A stretch of DNA of 64,000 bases. Source: RYN-230 sp963718305. Lineage in GTDB: Bacteria; Actinomycetota; Actinomycetes; Streptosporangiales; Streptosporangiaceae. Location: contig CAVQZG010000017.1 of assembly GCA_963718305.1 (NCBI GenBank), forward strand, positions 382,927 to 446,926. Direction: 5' to 3'. The notes under the pieces were generated by a model. The model saw only the letters and a program-made list of their open reading frames with translations, was not told the DNA's origin and searched no databases. Made by a program: the position numbers and the translations under genes. This document shows, in pieces, positions 56,420 to 64,000 of this stretch. Numbering within the stretch: position 1 is the stretch's first letter; the number at the start of each line of letters is the position of its first letter.

Positions 56420-57612
56420 CAGGCGGCCGACTCGGCGTGCTGCGCGGCCTCGACGGCCGCGCGGAGCACGGCGCGGTGCGTGTCATCGGCCTGGCCGCCG
56501 CTGGTGAAGTCCACGAACAGGCAGCAGATCTCGACCGGGTCACTCACCGCGGCCAGCCGCTCCAGGTCGGCAGCGGGTCCGGTCAGCTGCCCCTCCGGCG
56601 CGAAATCCAGGACCAGCGTGTGCGGCCACTTTTCGCGCAGCCGTTCCATCGGGGCGGCCGGCCGCACGGTATCGGTGAGGACCACCTTGACCCACGAACC
56701 AGCCAGGTCCGCGAGACGGGGGTCCGCCCCGTGCGGGCCAGCACCGGCCAGGAGGTCATCCAGCCTGCCCCGCACCTCCCGCAGCGGCCGGGGCACCGGC
56801 GTGGGCAGCACGGTGGCCGATACCTGGCCTGCGCCGTCGATGTCGACCAGGGTGACGGACTTGACGTGGTCTTTCTCCGAGAACGAGAACGCCAGCGGCG
56901 AGCCGGAATAGCGGATCAGCGGGCTGCCGGGGGGGCCGGGCGGCGGGCCGGCCCGCTGCGCGCCGTGCAGGTGGCCGAGGGCCACGTAGCTGAATCCGGC
57001 GAGCACGCCGGCCGGCACGTCGGCGACCCCGCCCACCCGGATGTCGCGCTCGGATTCGGCGGGCTGGCCGCCGGTGACGAAGGCATGCGCGGCGACCACG
57101 GTGCGGCCGACGCCCCGGGCCGCGGCGTCGGCCCTGATCCGCCGGGCCGCTTCGGCCAGCACCGCCTCGTGCGTCCGGGCCGGCACCCCGAGGTCCGCCA
57201 TGACCGCGTCGGGCAGCAGGTAAGGCACTCCGTACACGGCCACCGGGCCATGCTCATCGGCCAGCAGCACCGGCCGGGCCAGGTCGGCCACCGCGGTGCG
57301 CAGGTGGATGCCGGCCGCCTCACTCAGCCCGGCGCCGAAGCCCAGCCGGACGGCGGAGTCATGGTTGCCGCTGGTCAGGATCACCGGGATGCGGGCCTGC
57401 GCGAAGCGCAGCAGGGCCGCGTCGAGCAGCCGGACGGCGTTGACCGGGGGTACCGCACGGTCGTAGATGTCCCCGGCCACCACCACGGCGCCGGCCTGCT
57501 GGCGGACCGCCTCGTCGAGCAGCCAGCGCAGGAAATCGTCCTGGGCGGGCAGCAGGTTCTCGCCGTGCAGCGTGCGCCCCAGATGCCAGTCCGAGGTGTG
57601 GATCAGTCGCAT
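56419..57612 (-). CDS. sbcD: SbcD-type exonuclease subunit (Mre11-like)
   Basis: 397 residues from the ATG at 57612 (MRLIHTSDWHLGRTLHG), although the frame runs open to 57738. Metal-binding motifs of the calcineurin-type phosphoesterase: DWHLGR, GDIYDRA, SGNHDSA, AHAFVTGG, ALGHLHGAQ. The capping domain follows (PLREVRGRLDDLLAGAG). It forms the nuclease half of SbcCD and is encoded directly before SbcC. Confidence 0.96.
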   Translation of the reverse strand: MRLIHTSDWHLGRTLHGENLLPAQDDFLRWLLDEAVRQQAGAVVVAGDIYDRAVPPVNAVRLLDAALLRFAQARIPVILTSGNHDSAVRLGFGAGLSEAAGIHLRTAVADLARPVLLADEHGPVAVYGVPYLLPDAVMADLGVPARTHEAVLAEAARRIRADAAARGVGRTVVAAHAFVTGGQPAESERDIRVGGVADVPAGVLAGFSYVALGHLHGAQRAGPPPGPPGSPLIRYSGSPLAFSFSEKDHVKSVTLVDIDGAGQVSATVLPTPVPRPLREVRGRLDDLLAGAGPHGADPRLADLAGSWVKVVLTDTVRPAAPMERLREKWPHTLVLDFAPEGQLTGPAADLERLAAVSDPVEICCLFVDFTSGGQADDTHRAVLRAAVEAAQHAESAA

Positions 57613-57960
57613 CGCACCGCCTGGACTCCCCCGTGCTAAATGGCCCGTGCTGAATGGCCGCGCCGGCTGGCCGCGCCGGGCAGGCCGGCGGATCGGTGGG
57701 ATCGTGACGCTCGCCATCATGCCGGACGGGCGCGGCATCCCCGGTGATCCCGGTCCCGTCCGCGTGTCGCCGTCACTGAGCCCGCTCCCGGGCCGCTAGT
57801 AGGCCCGATTTGCCGCATGCCGGGCCGGCTCGTGGGATGCTCATCAAGCGGGCTGCAAACGTGTGCTTGGGGGTGCGGCCTGCGCCATGGGGAACGAGAG
57901 CAACGGGGAAGTCGTGAGCGGGCGGCTGATCGCTGCGCCACGAAATGGGGGTGATGGCAG
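57613..57960. other. 348-bp non-coding gap before the MftR-like gene
   Basis: This contains the divergent promoters of sbcD and of the TetR-like gene. GGGCC/GGCCC repeats surround GCTAGTA at 57791-57807. At the right end GGGGGTGAT (57948-57956) serves the gene at 57961. No clear palindromic operator for the regulator was found, and no gene. Confidence 0.55.
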
Positions 57961-58560
57961 ATGCCGCGGGAAGGTTCTCCCGCGCCCGTCGGCCGCCGGC
58001 CGATGACCACCCGCGCTGAGCTTGAGCAGGTGGCGTTCGAGCTGTTCGACCGGCAGGGCTTCGAAGGGACCACCGTCGGGGACATCGCGCGGGCCGCGGG
58101 GATCGGGCGGCGCACGTTCTTCCGCTACTTTGCCTCGAAGAACGATGTGCCCTGGGGCGGTTTCGAGGAACGGCTGGAGCTGATGCGCGGGCGCCTGGCG
58201 GGCTGCCCGCCGCAGACCCCGATGACCGAGGCCATCCAGCTGGGCCTGATCACGTTCAACCAGATCCCGGCGGGCCAGGAGGGCTGGCACCGGCGGCGGC
58301 TGGAACTGATCCTGGGGGTGCCCGCGTTACAGGCCCACTCCACGCTGCGCTACGCCGCCTGGCGGCAGGTGATCGCGGAGTTCGTGGCCGGGCGGACCGG
58401 GCAGCCGCCCGACTCGCTGGTGCCGGTCACCCTGGGCTATGCGGTGCAGGGCCTGTTCGTGGCGGCCTGCGAGCAGTGGCTGGCCGGCCCGGACGCTGAC
58501 CTCGGGCCGCTGATCGATGCCGCGGTGCACGGCCTGGCCTCGGTGTTCGGGGCGGCCTGA
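57961..58560 (+). CDS. TetR-family regulator of the mycofactocin type (MftR-like)
   Basis: 199 residues. The N terminus (TTRAELEQVAFELFDRQGFE, TTVGDIARAAGIGRRTFFRY, SKNDVPWGGFEERLELMR) and the second half (FNQIPAGQEGWHRRRLELIL, VPALQAHSTLRYAAWR) follow the conserved pattern of MftR, the acyl-CoA-sensing regulator of mycofactocin genes. None of the peptide or radical-SAM genes is in the window. It is convergent with the DUF3516 helicase, with 5 nt between the stops. Confidence 0.8.
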   Translation: MPREGSPAPVGRRPMTTRAELEQVAFELFDRQGFEGTTVGDIARAAGIGRRTFFRYFASKNDVPWGGFEERLELMRGRLAGCPPQTPMTEAIQLGLITFNQIPAGQEGWHRRRLELILGVPALQAHSTLRYAAWRQVIAEFVAGRTGQPPDSLVPVTLGYAVQGLFVAACEQWLAGPDADLGPLIDAAVHGLASVFGAA

Positions 58561-58565
58561 GCGCT

Positions 58566-61064
58566 CTAGAGCTGGCCCACGTCCGTGACCCGGAGGACAG
58601 CCTGGCCGGCCTCTTCGGAGGCGGCCAGGTCCACCTGCGCGGAGATCCCCCAGTCGTGATCCCCGGCCGGGTCGTCGAAGATCTGCCGCAGCGTCCAGGC
58701 CTGCGCACCCTCGTCGATGATGAGCAGCGCGGGCCCGCGGGCGTCCGGTCCGGTGCCGATCTCGTCGTGCACGTCGAAGTACGGCTCGACCGCGGCCTCC
58801 CAGGCCCCGGCGTCCCAGCCGTCCTCCCCGTCCAGCTGGCCCAGCTCGTCGTAGTGGCCGAGCGCGGCCAGCTCGACCCGGCGGAACAAGGCGTTGCGGA
58901 CCAGGACCCGGAACGCCCGGACGTTGCGGGTGACGGCCGGCGGCCCCGCCTCGGCCGGGCTGACCAGGACCCCGGATGGGTCGCGCAGCTGCTCCCATTC
59001 ATCCAGCAGGCTGGAGTCGACCTGGCGGACCAGCTCACCCAGCCACTCGATGAGGTCGGTGAGTTCCTCGGTCTTGGCCTCGTCCGGGACGGTGTTCCGG
59101 AGCGCCTTGTAGGCGTCGGCCAGGTACCGGAGCACGAGGCCCTCCGAGCGCGACAGCCCGTAGAAGCCGACGTACTCCACGAAGGTCATGGCCCGCTCGT
59201 ACATGTCACGGACCACGGACTTCGGGGCCAGCGCGTAGTCGGCGACCCAGGGGTGGCCCCGGCGGTACATGTCGTAGGCGGCCTCGAGCAGGTCGTCCAG
59301 GGGCCGGGGGTAGCTGACCGACTCCAGCAGGTCCATCCGGGTGTCGTAGTCGAGGCCGTCGGCCTTCATCTGCGCGACAGCCTCACCGCGCGCCTTGAAC
59401 AGCTGGGCGGACAGCACCGTCCTGGGGTTGTCCAGGGTCGCCTCGATGACCGACACGACGTCCAGCGGGTAGGACGGCGATTCGCGGTCCAGCAGCTCGA
59501 TCGCGGCCAGGGCCAGCGGGGACAGCGGCTGGTTCAGCGCGAAGTCGAACTGGAGGTCCACGGTGAGCCGGACCTGGCGGCCCTCGGCGTCCGGCTCGTC
59601 CAGCCGCTCCACCACCCCCCCGGCCAGCAGCGCCCGGTAGATGGCGATGGCCTGGTGGATGTGCCGGCGCTGCGCGGCCCGGTCCTCGTGGTTGTCGGTC
59701 AGCAGATGCCGCATCGCGGTGAACGCGTCACCCGGCCGGCTGATCACGTTCAGCAGCATGGCGTGGGTGACCTTGAAGCTGGACGTGAGCGGCTCGGGGT
59801 CGGCGGCGACCAGCCGCTCGTAGGTGGGCTGGCCCCAGGCGATGAATCCCTCCGGCGGCTTCTTGCGGACCACCTTGCGCCGCTTCTTCGGGTCATCGCC
59901 GGCCTTGGCCAGCAGGCGCTCGTTCTCCACCACGTGCTCGGGGGCCTGCACCACCACCCGGCCGGTGGTGTCGAACCCGGCCCGGCCGGCCCGGCCGGCG
60001 ATCTGGTGGAATTCACGGGCCTGCAGCAGCCGGGTCTTCGACCCGTCGTACTTGGACATCGCGGTGAACAGGACCGTGCGGATCGGCACGTTGATCCCCA
60101 CGCCCAGGGTGTCCGTGCCGCAGATCACCTTCAGCAGCCCGGCCTGGGCCAGGGTCTCGACCAGCCGGCGGTACTTGGGCAGCATTCCGGCGTGATGCAC
60201 CCCGATCCCGTGCCGGACCAGCCGGGACAGCGTCTTCCCGAAGCCGGCGGTGAACCGGAAGCCGCCGATCAGCGCGGCGATCTCGTCCTTCTCCGCGCGG
60301 GAGCAGACGTTCACGCTCATCAGCGCCTGGGCCTGCTCCAGCGCCGCGGCCTGGGTGAAGTGGACCACGTAGATCGGGGCCTGGTGGGTGCTGAGCAGCT
60401 CTTCCAGGGTCTCGTGCAGCGGGGTGATGACGTAGGAGTAGGTGAGCGGGACCGGGCGCTCGGCGGACTGGACGACGGCGGTCGGCCGCCCGGTGCGCCG
60501 GGTCAGGTCCGACTCGAACCGGGTGACGTCGCCGAGGGTCGCCGACATCAGCACGAACTGGACCCCCGGGAGTTCGATGATCGGCACCTGCCAGGCCCAG
60601 CCCCGGTCGGGGTCGGCGTAGAAGTGGAACTCGTCCATCACGACCTGGCCGACGTCGGCGGCGGCGCCGTCCCGCAGCGCGATGCTGGCCAGCACCTCGG
60701 CGGTGCAGCAGATGATCGGCGCGGTGGCGTTGACGCTGGCGTCGCCGGTCATCATGCCCACGCTGGCCGGGCCGAAGGCGGCGCACAGGGCGAAGAACTT
60801 CTCTGAGACCAGGGCCTTGATCGGCGCGGTGTAGAAGGAACGGCGGCCGTCGGCCAGCGCCGCGAAGTGCGCCCCGGTGGCGACCAGGCTCTTGCCCGAG
60901 CCGGTCGGGGTGGACAGGATCACGTTGGCCCCGGACACCACCTCGATGAGGGCCTCTTCCTGGTGCGGGTACAGGGCCAGGCCCTGCTCCTTGGCCCAGC
61001 CGGCGAACGCGTCGAAGACCGCGTCGGGCGCAGGGTCAGCCGGGAGAAGGTCGGTGAGGGTCAC
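58566..61064 (-). CDS. DEAD/DEAH-box helicase with DUF3516 domain
   Basis: 832 residues. Walker A TPTGSGKSLVATG (near 52-60), motif II VVMDEFHFYAD (DEFH in place of DEAH/DEVH), motif III LMSATLGDV, motif VI QIAGRAGRAGFD. A C-terminal DUF3516 domain occupies residues 400-832 (GQPTYERLVAADPEPLTSSF, RSEGLVLRYLADAYKALRNT). These Ski2/Brr2-like proteins are widespread in actinobacteria and have been linked to RNA turnover, with the precise job unknown. Monocistronic. Confidence 0.93.
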   Translation of the reverse strand: MTLTDLLPADPAPDAVFDAFAGWAKEQGLALYPHQEEALIEVVSGANVILSTPTGSGKSLVATGAHFAALADGRRSFYTAPIKALVSEKFFALCAAFGPASVGMMTGDASVNATAPIICCTAEVLASIALRDGAAADVGQVVMDEFHFYADPDRGWAWQVPIIELPGVQFVLMSATLGDVTRFESDLTRRTGRPTAVVQSAERPVPLTYSYVITPLHETLEELLSTHQAPIYVVHFTQAAALEQAQALMSVNVCSRAEKDEIAALIGGFRFTAGFGKTLSRLVRHGIGVHHAGMLPKYRRLVETLAQAGLLKVICGTDTLGVGINVPIRTVLFTAMSKYDGSKTRLLQAREFHQIAGRAGRAGFDTTGRVVVQAPEHVVENERLLAKAGDDPKKRRKVVRKKPPEGFIAWGQPTYERLVAADPEPLTSSFKVTHAMLLNVISRPGDAFTAMRHLLTDNHEDRAAQRRHIHQAIAIYRALLAGGVVERLDEPDAEGRQVRLTVDLQFDFALNQPLSPLALAAIELLDRESPSYPLDVVSVIEATLDNPRTVLSAQLFKARGEAVAQMKADGLDYDTRMDLLESVSYPRPLDDLLEAAYDMYRRGHPWVADYALAPKSVVRDMYERAMTFVEYVGFYGLSRSEGLVLRYLADAYKALRNTVPDEAKTEELTDLIEWLGELVRQVDSSLLDEWEQLRDPSGVLVSPAEAGPPAVTRNVRAFRVLVRNALFRRVELAALGHYDELGQLDGEDGWDAGAWEAAVEPYFDVHDEIGTGPDARGPALLIIDEGAQAWTLRQIFDDPAGDHDWGISAQVDLAASEEAGQAVLRVTDVGQL

Positions 61065-61118
61065 AGGTATTAAATGCTAGCGGCCCGGTTAATGTTCCCG
61101 GCCGGACGCGGCCGGCAT

Positions 61119-61859
61119 TCAGCCGGCCGGCGGCTGGCCCAGGTGCTGGCGCAAGGCGCGGGCGTTCCGCACGGCATTCGCCTGGCCGTCGTTGTTGAAG
61201 TAGGCGAAAACGTCGCGGCCGGACGCGTCCCATTCCCGGATCCGGGCCGCCCACCAGGACAGATCGGCCTCGCTATAGGAACCCGCGTACAGGTGCTGGT
61301 GATCGGGGCCGTGCAGCCGTACATAGGCGAAATCCGCGGTGGCCCGCAGCACGCACGGCAGGTGCGCGCCGCTCATCACGCAATAGGCCGCCCGGTGCGC
61401 CTCCAGCAGGGCGAAGACCTCCTCGCAATGCCAGCTGGAATGGCGGAACTCGACCGCGAGCCGCATCCATTCCGGGACCAGCCGGAGGAAATAGGCCAGC
61501 CGGGCGTCATCGCGCGGCTGGGCCGGGCCGAGCTGGGCCAGCAGCACGGCCCGTTTATCGCCCAGCTCGTGCCAGCCCGCGCCGATGCGCTGCAGCCAGG
61601 TTTCCGGGCCATACAGTTTCCGGCCGTGGGTGAGGCCGCGCGGCGCCTTGACCGACAGGCAGAAATCCCCGGGCAATTTCTGCCGCCAATGCCGGAACGC
61701 CTGCGGCCGGGGCCAGCGGTAGAAGCTGCTGTTCAGCTCCGCGGTGCCGAACGCCGCCGTGTAGCGGCCCAGCCGGGCCGCGGCGGGCAGCCCGGGCGGG
61801 TACAGCTCCGGCTCCCAGTGGGAGTAACTCCAGCCCGAGGTGCCGATCCTGATGGCCAC
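61119..61859 (-). CDS. DUF72-family protein
   Basis: 246 residues of the TIM-barrel-like DUF72 family: IGTSGWSYSHWEPELYPPGL at the N terminus, NSSFYRWPRPQAFRHWRQ, KLPGDFCLSVKAPRGLTHG, AVEFRHSSWHCEEVFALL, YVRLHGPD and VFAYFNNDGQANAVRNA. Function is not known; it resembles Escherichia coli YecE and has been compared with UV endonuclease-type folds. No neighbour explains it. Confidence 0.93.
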   Translation of the reverse strand: MAIRIGTSGWSYSHWEPELYPPGLPAAARLGRYTAAFGTAELNSSFYRWPRPQAFRHWRQKLPGDFCLSVKAPRGLTHGRKLYGPETWLQRIGAGWHELGDKRAVLLAQLGPAQPRDDARLAYFLRLVPEWMRLAVEFRHSSWHCEEVFALLEAHRAAYCVMSGAHLPCVLRATADFAYVRLHGPDHQHLYAGSYSEADLSWWAARIREWDASGRDVFAYFNNDGQANAVRNARALRQHLGQPPAG

Positions 61860-61865
61860 CCGGGC

Positions 61866-62276
61866 CTACGCCCGCGGCGGTTCCCCGTCAGCGGGCGGGT
61901 CGCCGGCGGGCGGACGGCCGGGCTGGCCAGCCGGGTCTTCGTGGCGGCCGGATTTGTCACCCGGCACGCTCGCGTCCACCAGCGCGGTGGAGCCGGCCGG
62001 GCGCGTGGTCGTCTCCTCCGTCCGCTCCCGCAGCCGGTCCAGCGTCTCGGAGTCACCGAGCGGGATGGTGGCCTCCAGGCGGGTGCTCTCCTGTACCTCG
62101 GGCGAGTCCACGACCGCGTCGACCAGGTCGGCCCGGCGGCCCGGGGCCACGTGCCCGGATGCGGCGCTCAGCGACGCGCGGGCGGTCCCGCCGGGCCGCT
62201 GCGAGACCTCGGCTGCGGCCACGGTCTGGTCGCCGTCCCTGATCTCGACGCGCCGTGCGTCCTCACGATCAGTCAT
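61866..62276 (-). CDS. Hypothetical protein with conserved RLEATIPLGD core
   Basis: 136 residues, acidic and low in hydrophobic residues, so probably soluble. The centre (RLEATIPLGDSETLDRLRER, TTRPAGSTALVDASV) matches a small actinobacterial family without a known function. The C terminus is Pro/Gly/Glu-rich and likely disordered. It begins 21 nt after the PAP2 gene ends and may be co-transcribed with it. Confidence 0.65.
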   Translation of the reverse strand: MTDREDARRVEIRDGDQTVAAAEVSQRPGGTARASLSAASGHVAPGRRADLVDAVVDSPEVQESTRLEATIPLGDSETLDRLRERTEETTTRPAGSTALVDASVPGDKSGRHEDPAGQPGRPPAGDPPADGEPPRA

Positions 62277-62297
62277 GGAACACCTCCTCGAAGGTCG

Positions 62298-63830
62298 TTA
62301 GGTGACCGCTGCCCGGTCCTTGGGCCGCGAAACCGCCCGGCCGGCCAGCGACCGGAGCCGCGACCCCGCCTGCGCGGCCGGACGGCGCGGCGGCTCCGCG
62401 TTCGGCTTGATCAGCAGCGTGGTCGCGGTCAGCCACAGGGCGGCGAAGATCAGGCTGCCGAGCACATCGGTCGGGTGGTGCTCGCCGCGGTACATCCGGG
62501 ACAGCGCGATGGCCACCGGCATCACGACGGCCAGGGCCACGAACAGCCACCGCCACCAGCCCCTGGTGTGCCCCAGGACCAGGATGGCGATCGCGACGTA
62601 CAGGCACGTGGTGGCGGCCACGTGCCCGGACGGGTAGGCCGAGGTCGGCAGGTGATGGTCGAGGTGATGCACGTAGGGCCGGGGCCGCTTGACCACCGCG
62701 GCGGCGGCCAGGAACGCGGCCAGCTCACCGAACATCACGACCGCGATGAAGATCACCGGCCGCCAGTGCCGGGTGACGGCCAGGAAGATCACGCACGCGG
62801 CGACGGCCACGATGAGGATCCCGGTCGTGGCGCAGGCCACGCTGACGTCGTTGCTCCACTGGTTCAGGGCCGGGGTGCGGTGCGCGGCGAACCAGCGCGG
62901 GATCGCGGTGTCCCCCAGCCACTTGTCGTGGCTGTACTTCACGACCAGTTCGCCGAAGCCGACGATGACGCCGAGGATCAGCACCCAGGCCACCACGACG
63001 CCGGCGGCGACTCGGGCGCGCTCGCGGGCGGCGGATCTTTTCACGGTCTTGGTCACGGGGGCCTCCGGCTGGGCTAGGTCGAGATCGGTGCGGGCCTCGG
63101 GTTCCAGTCCCTCGGTCAGGGGGTCGGTGACCGGCTGGCCTTCGGCCTGCCGGGTCAGTTCGAACGCGAACGCGGTGAGGCCGAGCCAGGCGATGCCCAG
63201 CGTCCAGCCGCCGAGCACGTCGGACAGGTAGTGCACGCCGAGCAGGATGCGGCTGATCCCGATCAGCGCGACGAGCGTGACGATCACGGCGGTGAACACG
63301 GTCCGCCAGCGGCCGCGGGCCGCGGGCAGGAAGACCAGGAATACCGCCCCGTAACAGACGATCGACCCGAGCGAGTGACCGCTGGGGAAGCTGTTCCCGC
63401 CGCCGTGCGCGATCGGGTGGGCCACCACCGGGCGCAGCCGGCCGACCAGGTCCTTCAGGATCGGGTCCATGACCAGCGCGCCCGCGCCGGTGACCAGCAG
63501 GTACAGGACCAGCCGCCAGCGGCGCCGGAAGGCCAGGAAGACCGCCGAGACCCCGATGAGCGTCCACAGCACCCCGTCGCTGCCCAGAAAGGTGACCGCC
63601 TTGACCACCGCGACGAGCGCGGGATGGCCGGCGACCAGGCCGTTGATGTGCGCGGCGGCGCCGTGGTCGACGGACTCCAGGGGGCGCCACTGCAGGCGGA
63701 CCAGGACGAGCAGGATCGTGAAGACCAGCGCCGCGGTGGTCACGGCGAGCAGCGGGGTGAGGCTGCGGTTCTGGCGGTCGAGTAGTGCGGGCAGGCATGG
63801 CCGCCAAGTGCCCACGGCGTGGGCGTTCAC
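62298..63830 (-). CDS. Double-domain PAP2 phosphatase
   Basis: 510 residues, from a GTG without a clear ribosome-binding site. Two PAP2 domains in tandem. In the first: KDLVGRLRP, PSGHSLGS, SRILLGVHYLSD. In the second: KRPRP (shortened motif 1), PSGHVAATT, SRMYRGEHHPTD. Each has the membrane helices of the family (about six per domain) and a charged linker at residues 230-275 (EPEARTDLDLAQPEAPVTKT). PAP2 enzymes dephosphorylate lipid or isoprenyl (undecaprenyl/decaprenyl) pyrophosphates on the outer side of the membrane. Both active sites look intact, which is unusual. Confidence 0.9.
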   Translation of the reverse strand: MNAHAVGTWRPCLPALLDRQNRSLTPLLAVTTAALVFTILLVLVRLQWRPLESVDHGAAAHINGLVAGHPALVAVVKAVTFLGSDGVLWTLIGVSAVFLAFRRRWRLVLYLLVTGAGALVMDPILKDLVGRLRPVVAHPIAHGGGNSFPSGHSLGSIVCYGAVFLVFLPAARGRWRTVFTAVIVTLVALIGISRILLGVHYLSDVLGGWTLGIAWLGLTAFAFELTRQAEGQPVTDPLTEGLEPEARTDLDLAQPEAPVTKTVKRSAARERARVAAGVVVAWVLILGVIVGFGELVVKYSHDKWLGDTAIPRWFAAHRTPALNQWSNDVSVACATTGILIVAVAACVIFLAVTRHWRPVIFIAVVMFGELAAFLAAAAVVKRPRPYVHHLDHHLPTSAYPSGHVAATTCLYVAIAILVLGHTRGWWRWLFVALAVVMPVAIALSRMYRGEHHPTDVLGSLIFAALWLTATTLLIKPNAEPPRRPAAQAGSRLRSLAGRAVSRPKDRAAVT

Positions 63831-63868
63831 ACGTCGGGATTAGCGCCCAGATGCCCGGCCCAGGCGGA

Positions 63869-64000
63869 TCACCCCAGGAACAGCAGCCGGATGAGCACCA
63901 CGATCGCGACGATGGCCAGCGCGATCACGGCCTTGACCGCCAGGCCCTTCTCATACCGGACGGCGGCCCGGATCTCCTCCTCGAACTCCGCCGGCGCCAC
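63869..64000 (-). CDS. C-terminal part (or all) of a small membrane protein
   Basis: Reading minus from the window edge: VAPAEFEEEIRAAVRYEKGL, then VKAVIALAIVAIVVLIRLLF and a stop at 63869-63871, 44 codons in total. A GTG sits exactly at the window edge, so the protein may be complete or may extend to the right. One membrane helix near the C terminus. Function unknown. Confidence 0.55.
   Translation of the reverse strand: MAPAEFEEEIRAAVRYEKGLAVKAVIALAIVAIVVLIRLLFLG

Noticed and set aside
53522..56911. 1129-codon plus-strand open frame opposite sbcC and sbcD
   Set aside because: Composition of a shadow frame (Gly, Arg, Leu, Gln), no start signal, while the opposite strand encodes clear SbcC/SbcD motifs.
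1..64000. tRNA, rRNA, CRISPR arrays, insertion sequences or prophage
   Set aside because: No cloverleaf-like segments with GTTCGA-type arms outside coding regions, no regularly spaced repeats, and no transposase, integrase or phage structural genes.

Overview
The window is 64 kb of very GC-rich DNA (roughly 70% G+C by eye) with tightly packed genes, frequent 4-base start/stop overlaps (ATGA or GTGA) and many start codons with a -10-like hexamer 6-7 nt upstream, as expected for leaderless transcripts. An LLM-family (F420-type) oxidoreductase, a probable mycofactocin-type TetR regulator, a decaprenyl-phosphate phosphoribosyltransferase/SDR pair, an LCP cell-wall ligase and a DUF3516 helicase all point to a high-GC actinobacterium. 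The genus cannot be fixed from the sequence. No rRNA, tRNA, CRISPR array, insertion sequence or prophage was seen.

Region 1 (1-17.4 kb) is the most unusual part. A plus-strand operon, entering from outside the window, encodes two M20 amidohydrolases/deacylases, a split B12-dependent acyl-CoA mutase, a family III CoA-transferase, an LLM oxidoreductase, two tandem ATZ/TRZ-type amidohydrolases and an ACMSD-like amidohydrolase. It is followed by a third ATZ/TRZ amidohydrolase, a TenA-like protein, a GMC oxidoreductase, a GntR/FCD repressor and a ThiXYZ-like ABC transporter. Three minus-strand promoters share the 10-mer GATCTCAGAT, so this half looks like one GntR regulon. My reading (inference) is uptake and full catabolism of a thiamin-type pyrimidine or similar N-heterocycle: import, deamination, side-chain oxidation, ring opening, deacylation, CoA activation, then B12-dependent rearrangement of a branched acid.

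Region 2 (17.5-34 kb) is a string of small regulator-plus-target units: XRE/membrane protein, aldo-keto reductase/MmyB-type regulator, PadR/membrane protein, ECHDC3-like hydratase, DJ-1 protein, quinone reductase, membrane-anchored CbxX/CfxQ AAA ATPase, ArsR-like/DinB, TetR/MFS, a sugar-ABC-type ATPase whose Walker A lysine is replaced by threonine, an alpha/beta hydrolase, and GntR/MFS. Several have clear palindromic operators.

Region 3 (34-43.4 kb) holds cell-envelope and signalling genes: a phosphodiester glycosidase-like protein, UbiA-type phosphoribosyltransferase and DprE2-like SDR, a two-component system, a DJ-1 protein overlapping an AraC/DJ-1 regulator, an FHA protein overlapping an epimerase, and a DUF6308 protein. 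Region 4 (43.7-49.3 kb) is a complete branched-chain-amino-acid-type ABC operon (LivG-F-H-M-K order) with its own TetR and two copies of an operator-like sequence at its start.

Region 5 (49.3-64 kb) holds an ArsR-controlled permease with a His-rich tail, an LCP protein with a coupled mini-ORF, a secreted two-Cys protein, SbcC/SbcD, an MftR-like regulator, a DUF3516 helicase, a DUF72 protein, a double PAP2 phosphatase and the end of a small membrane protein.
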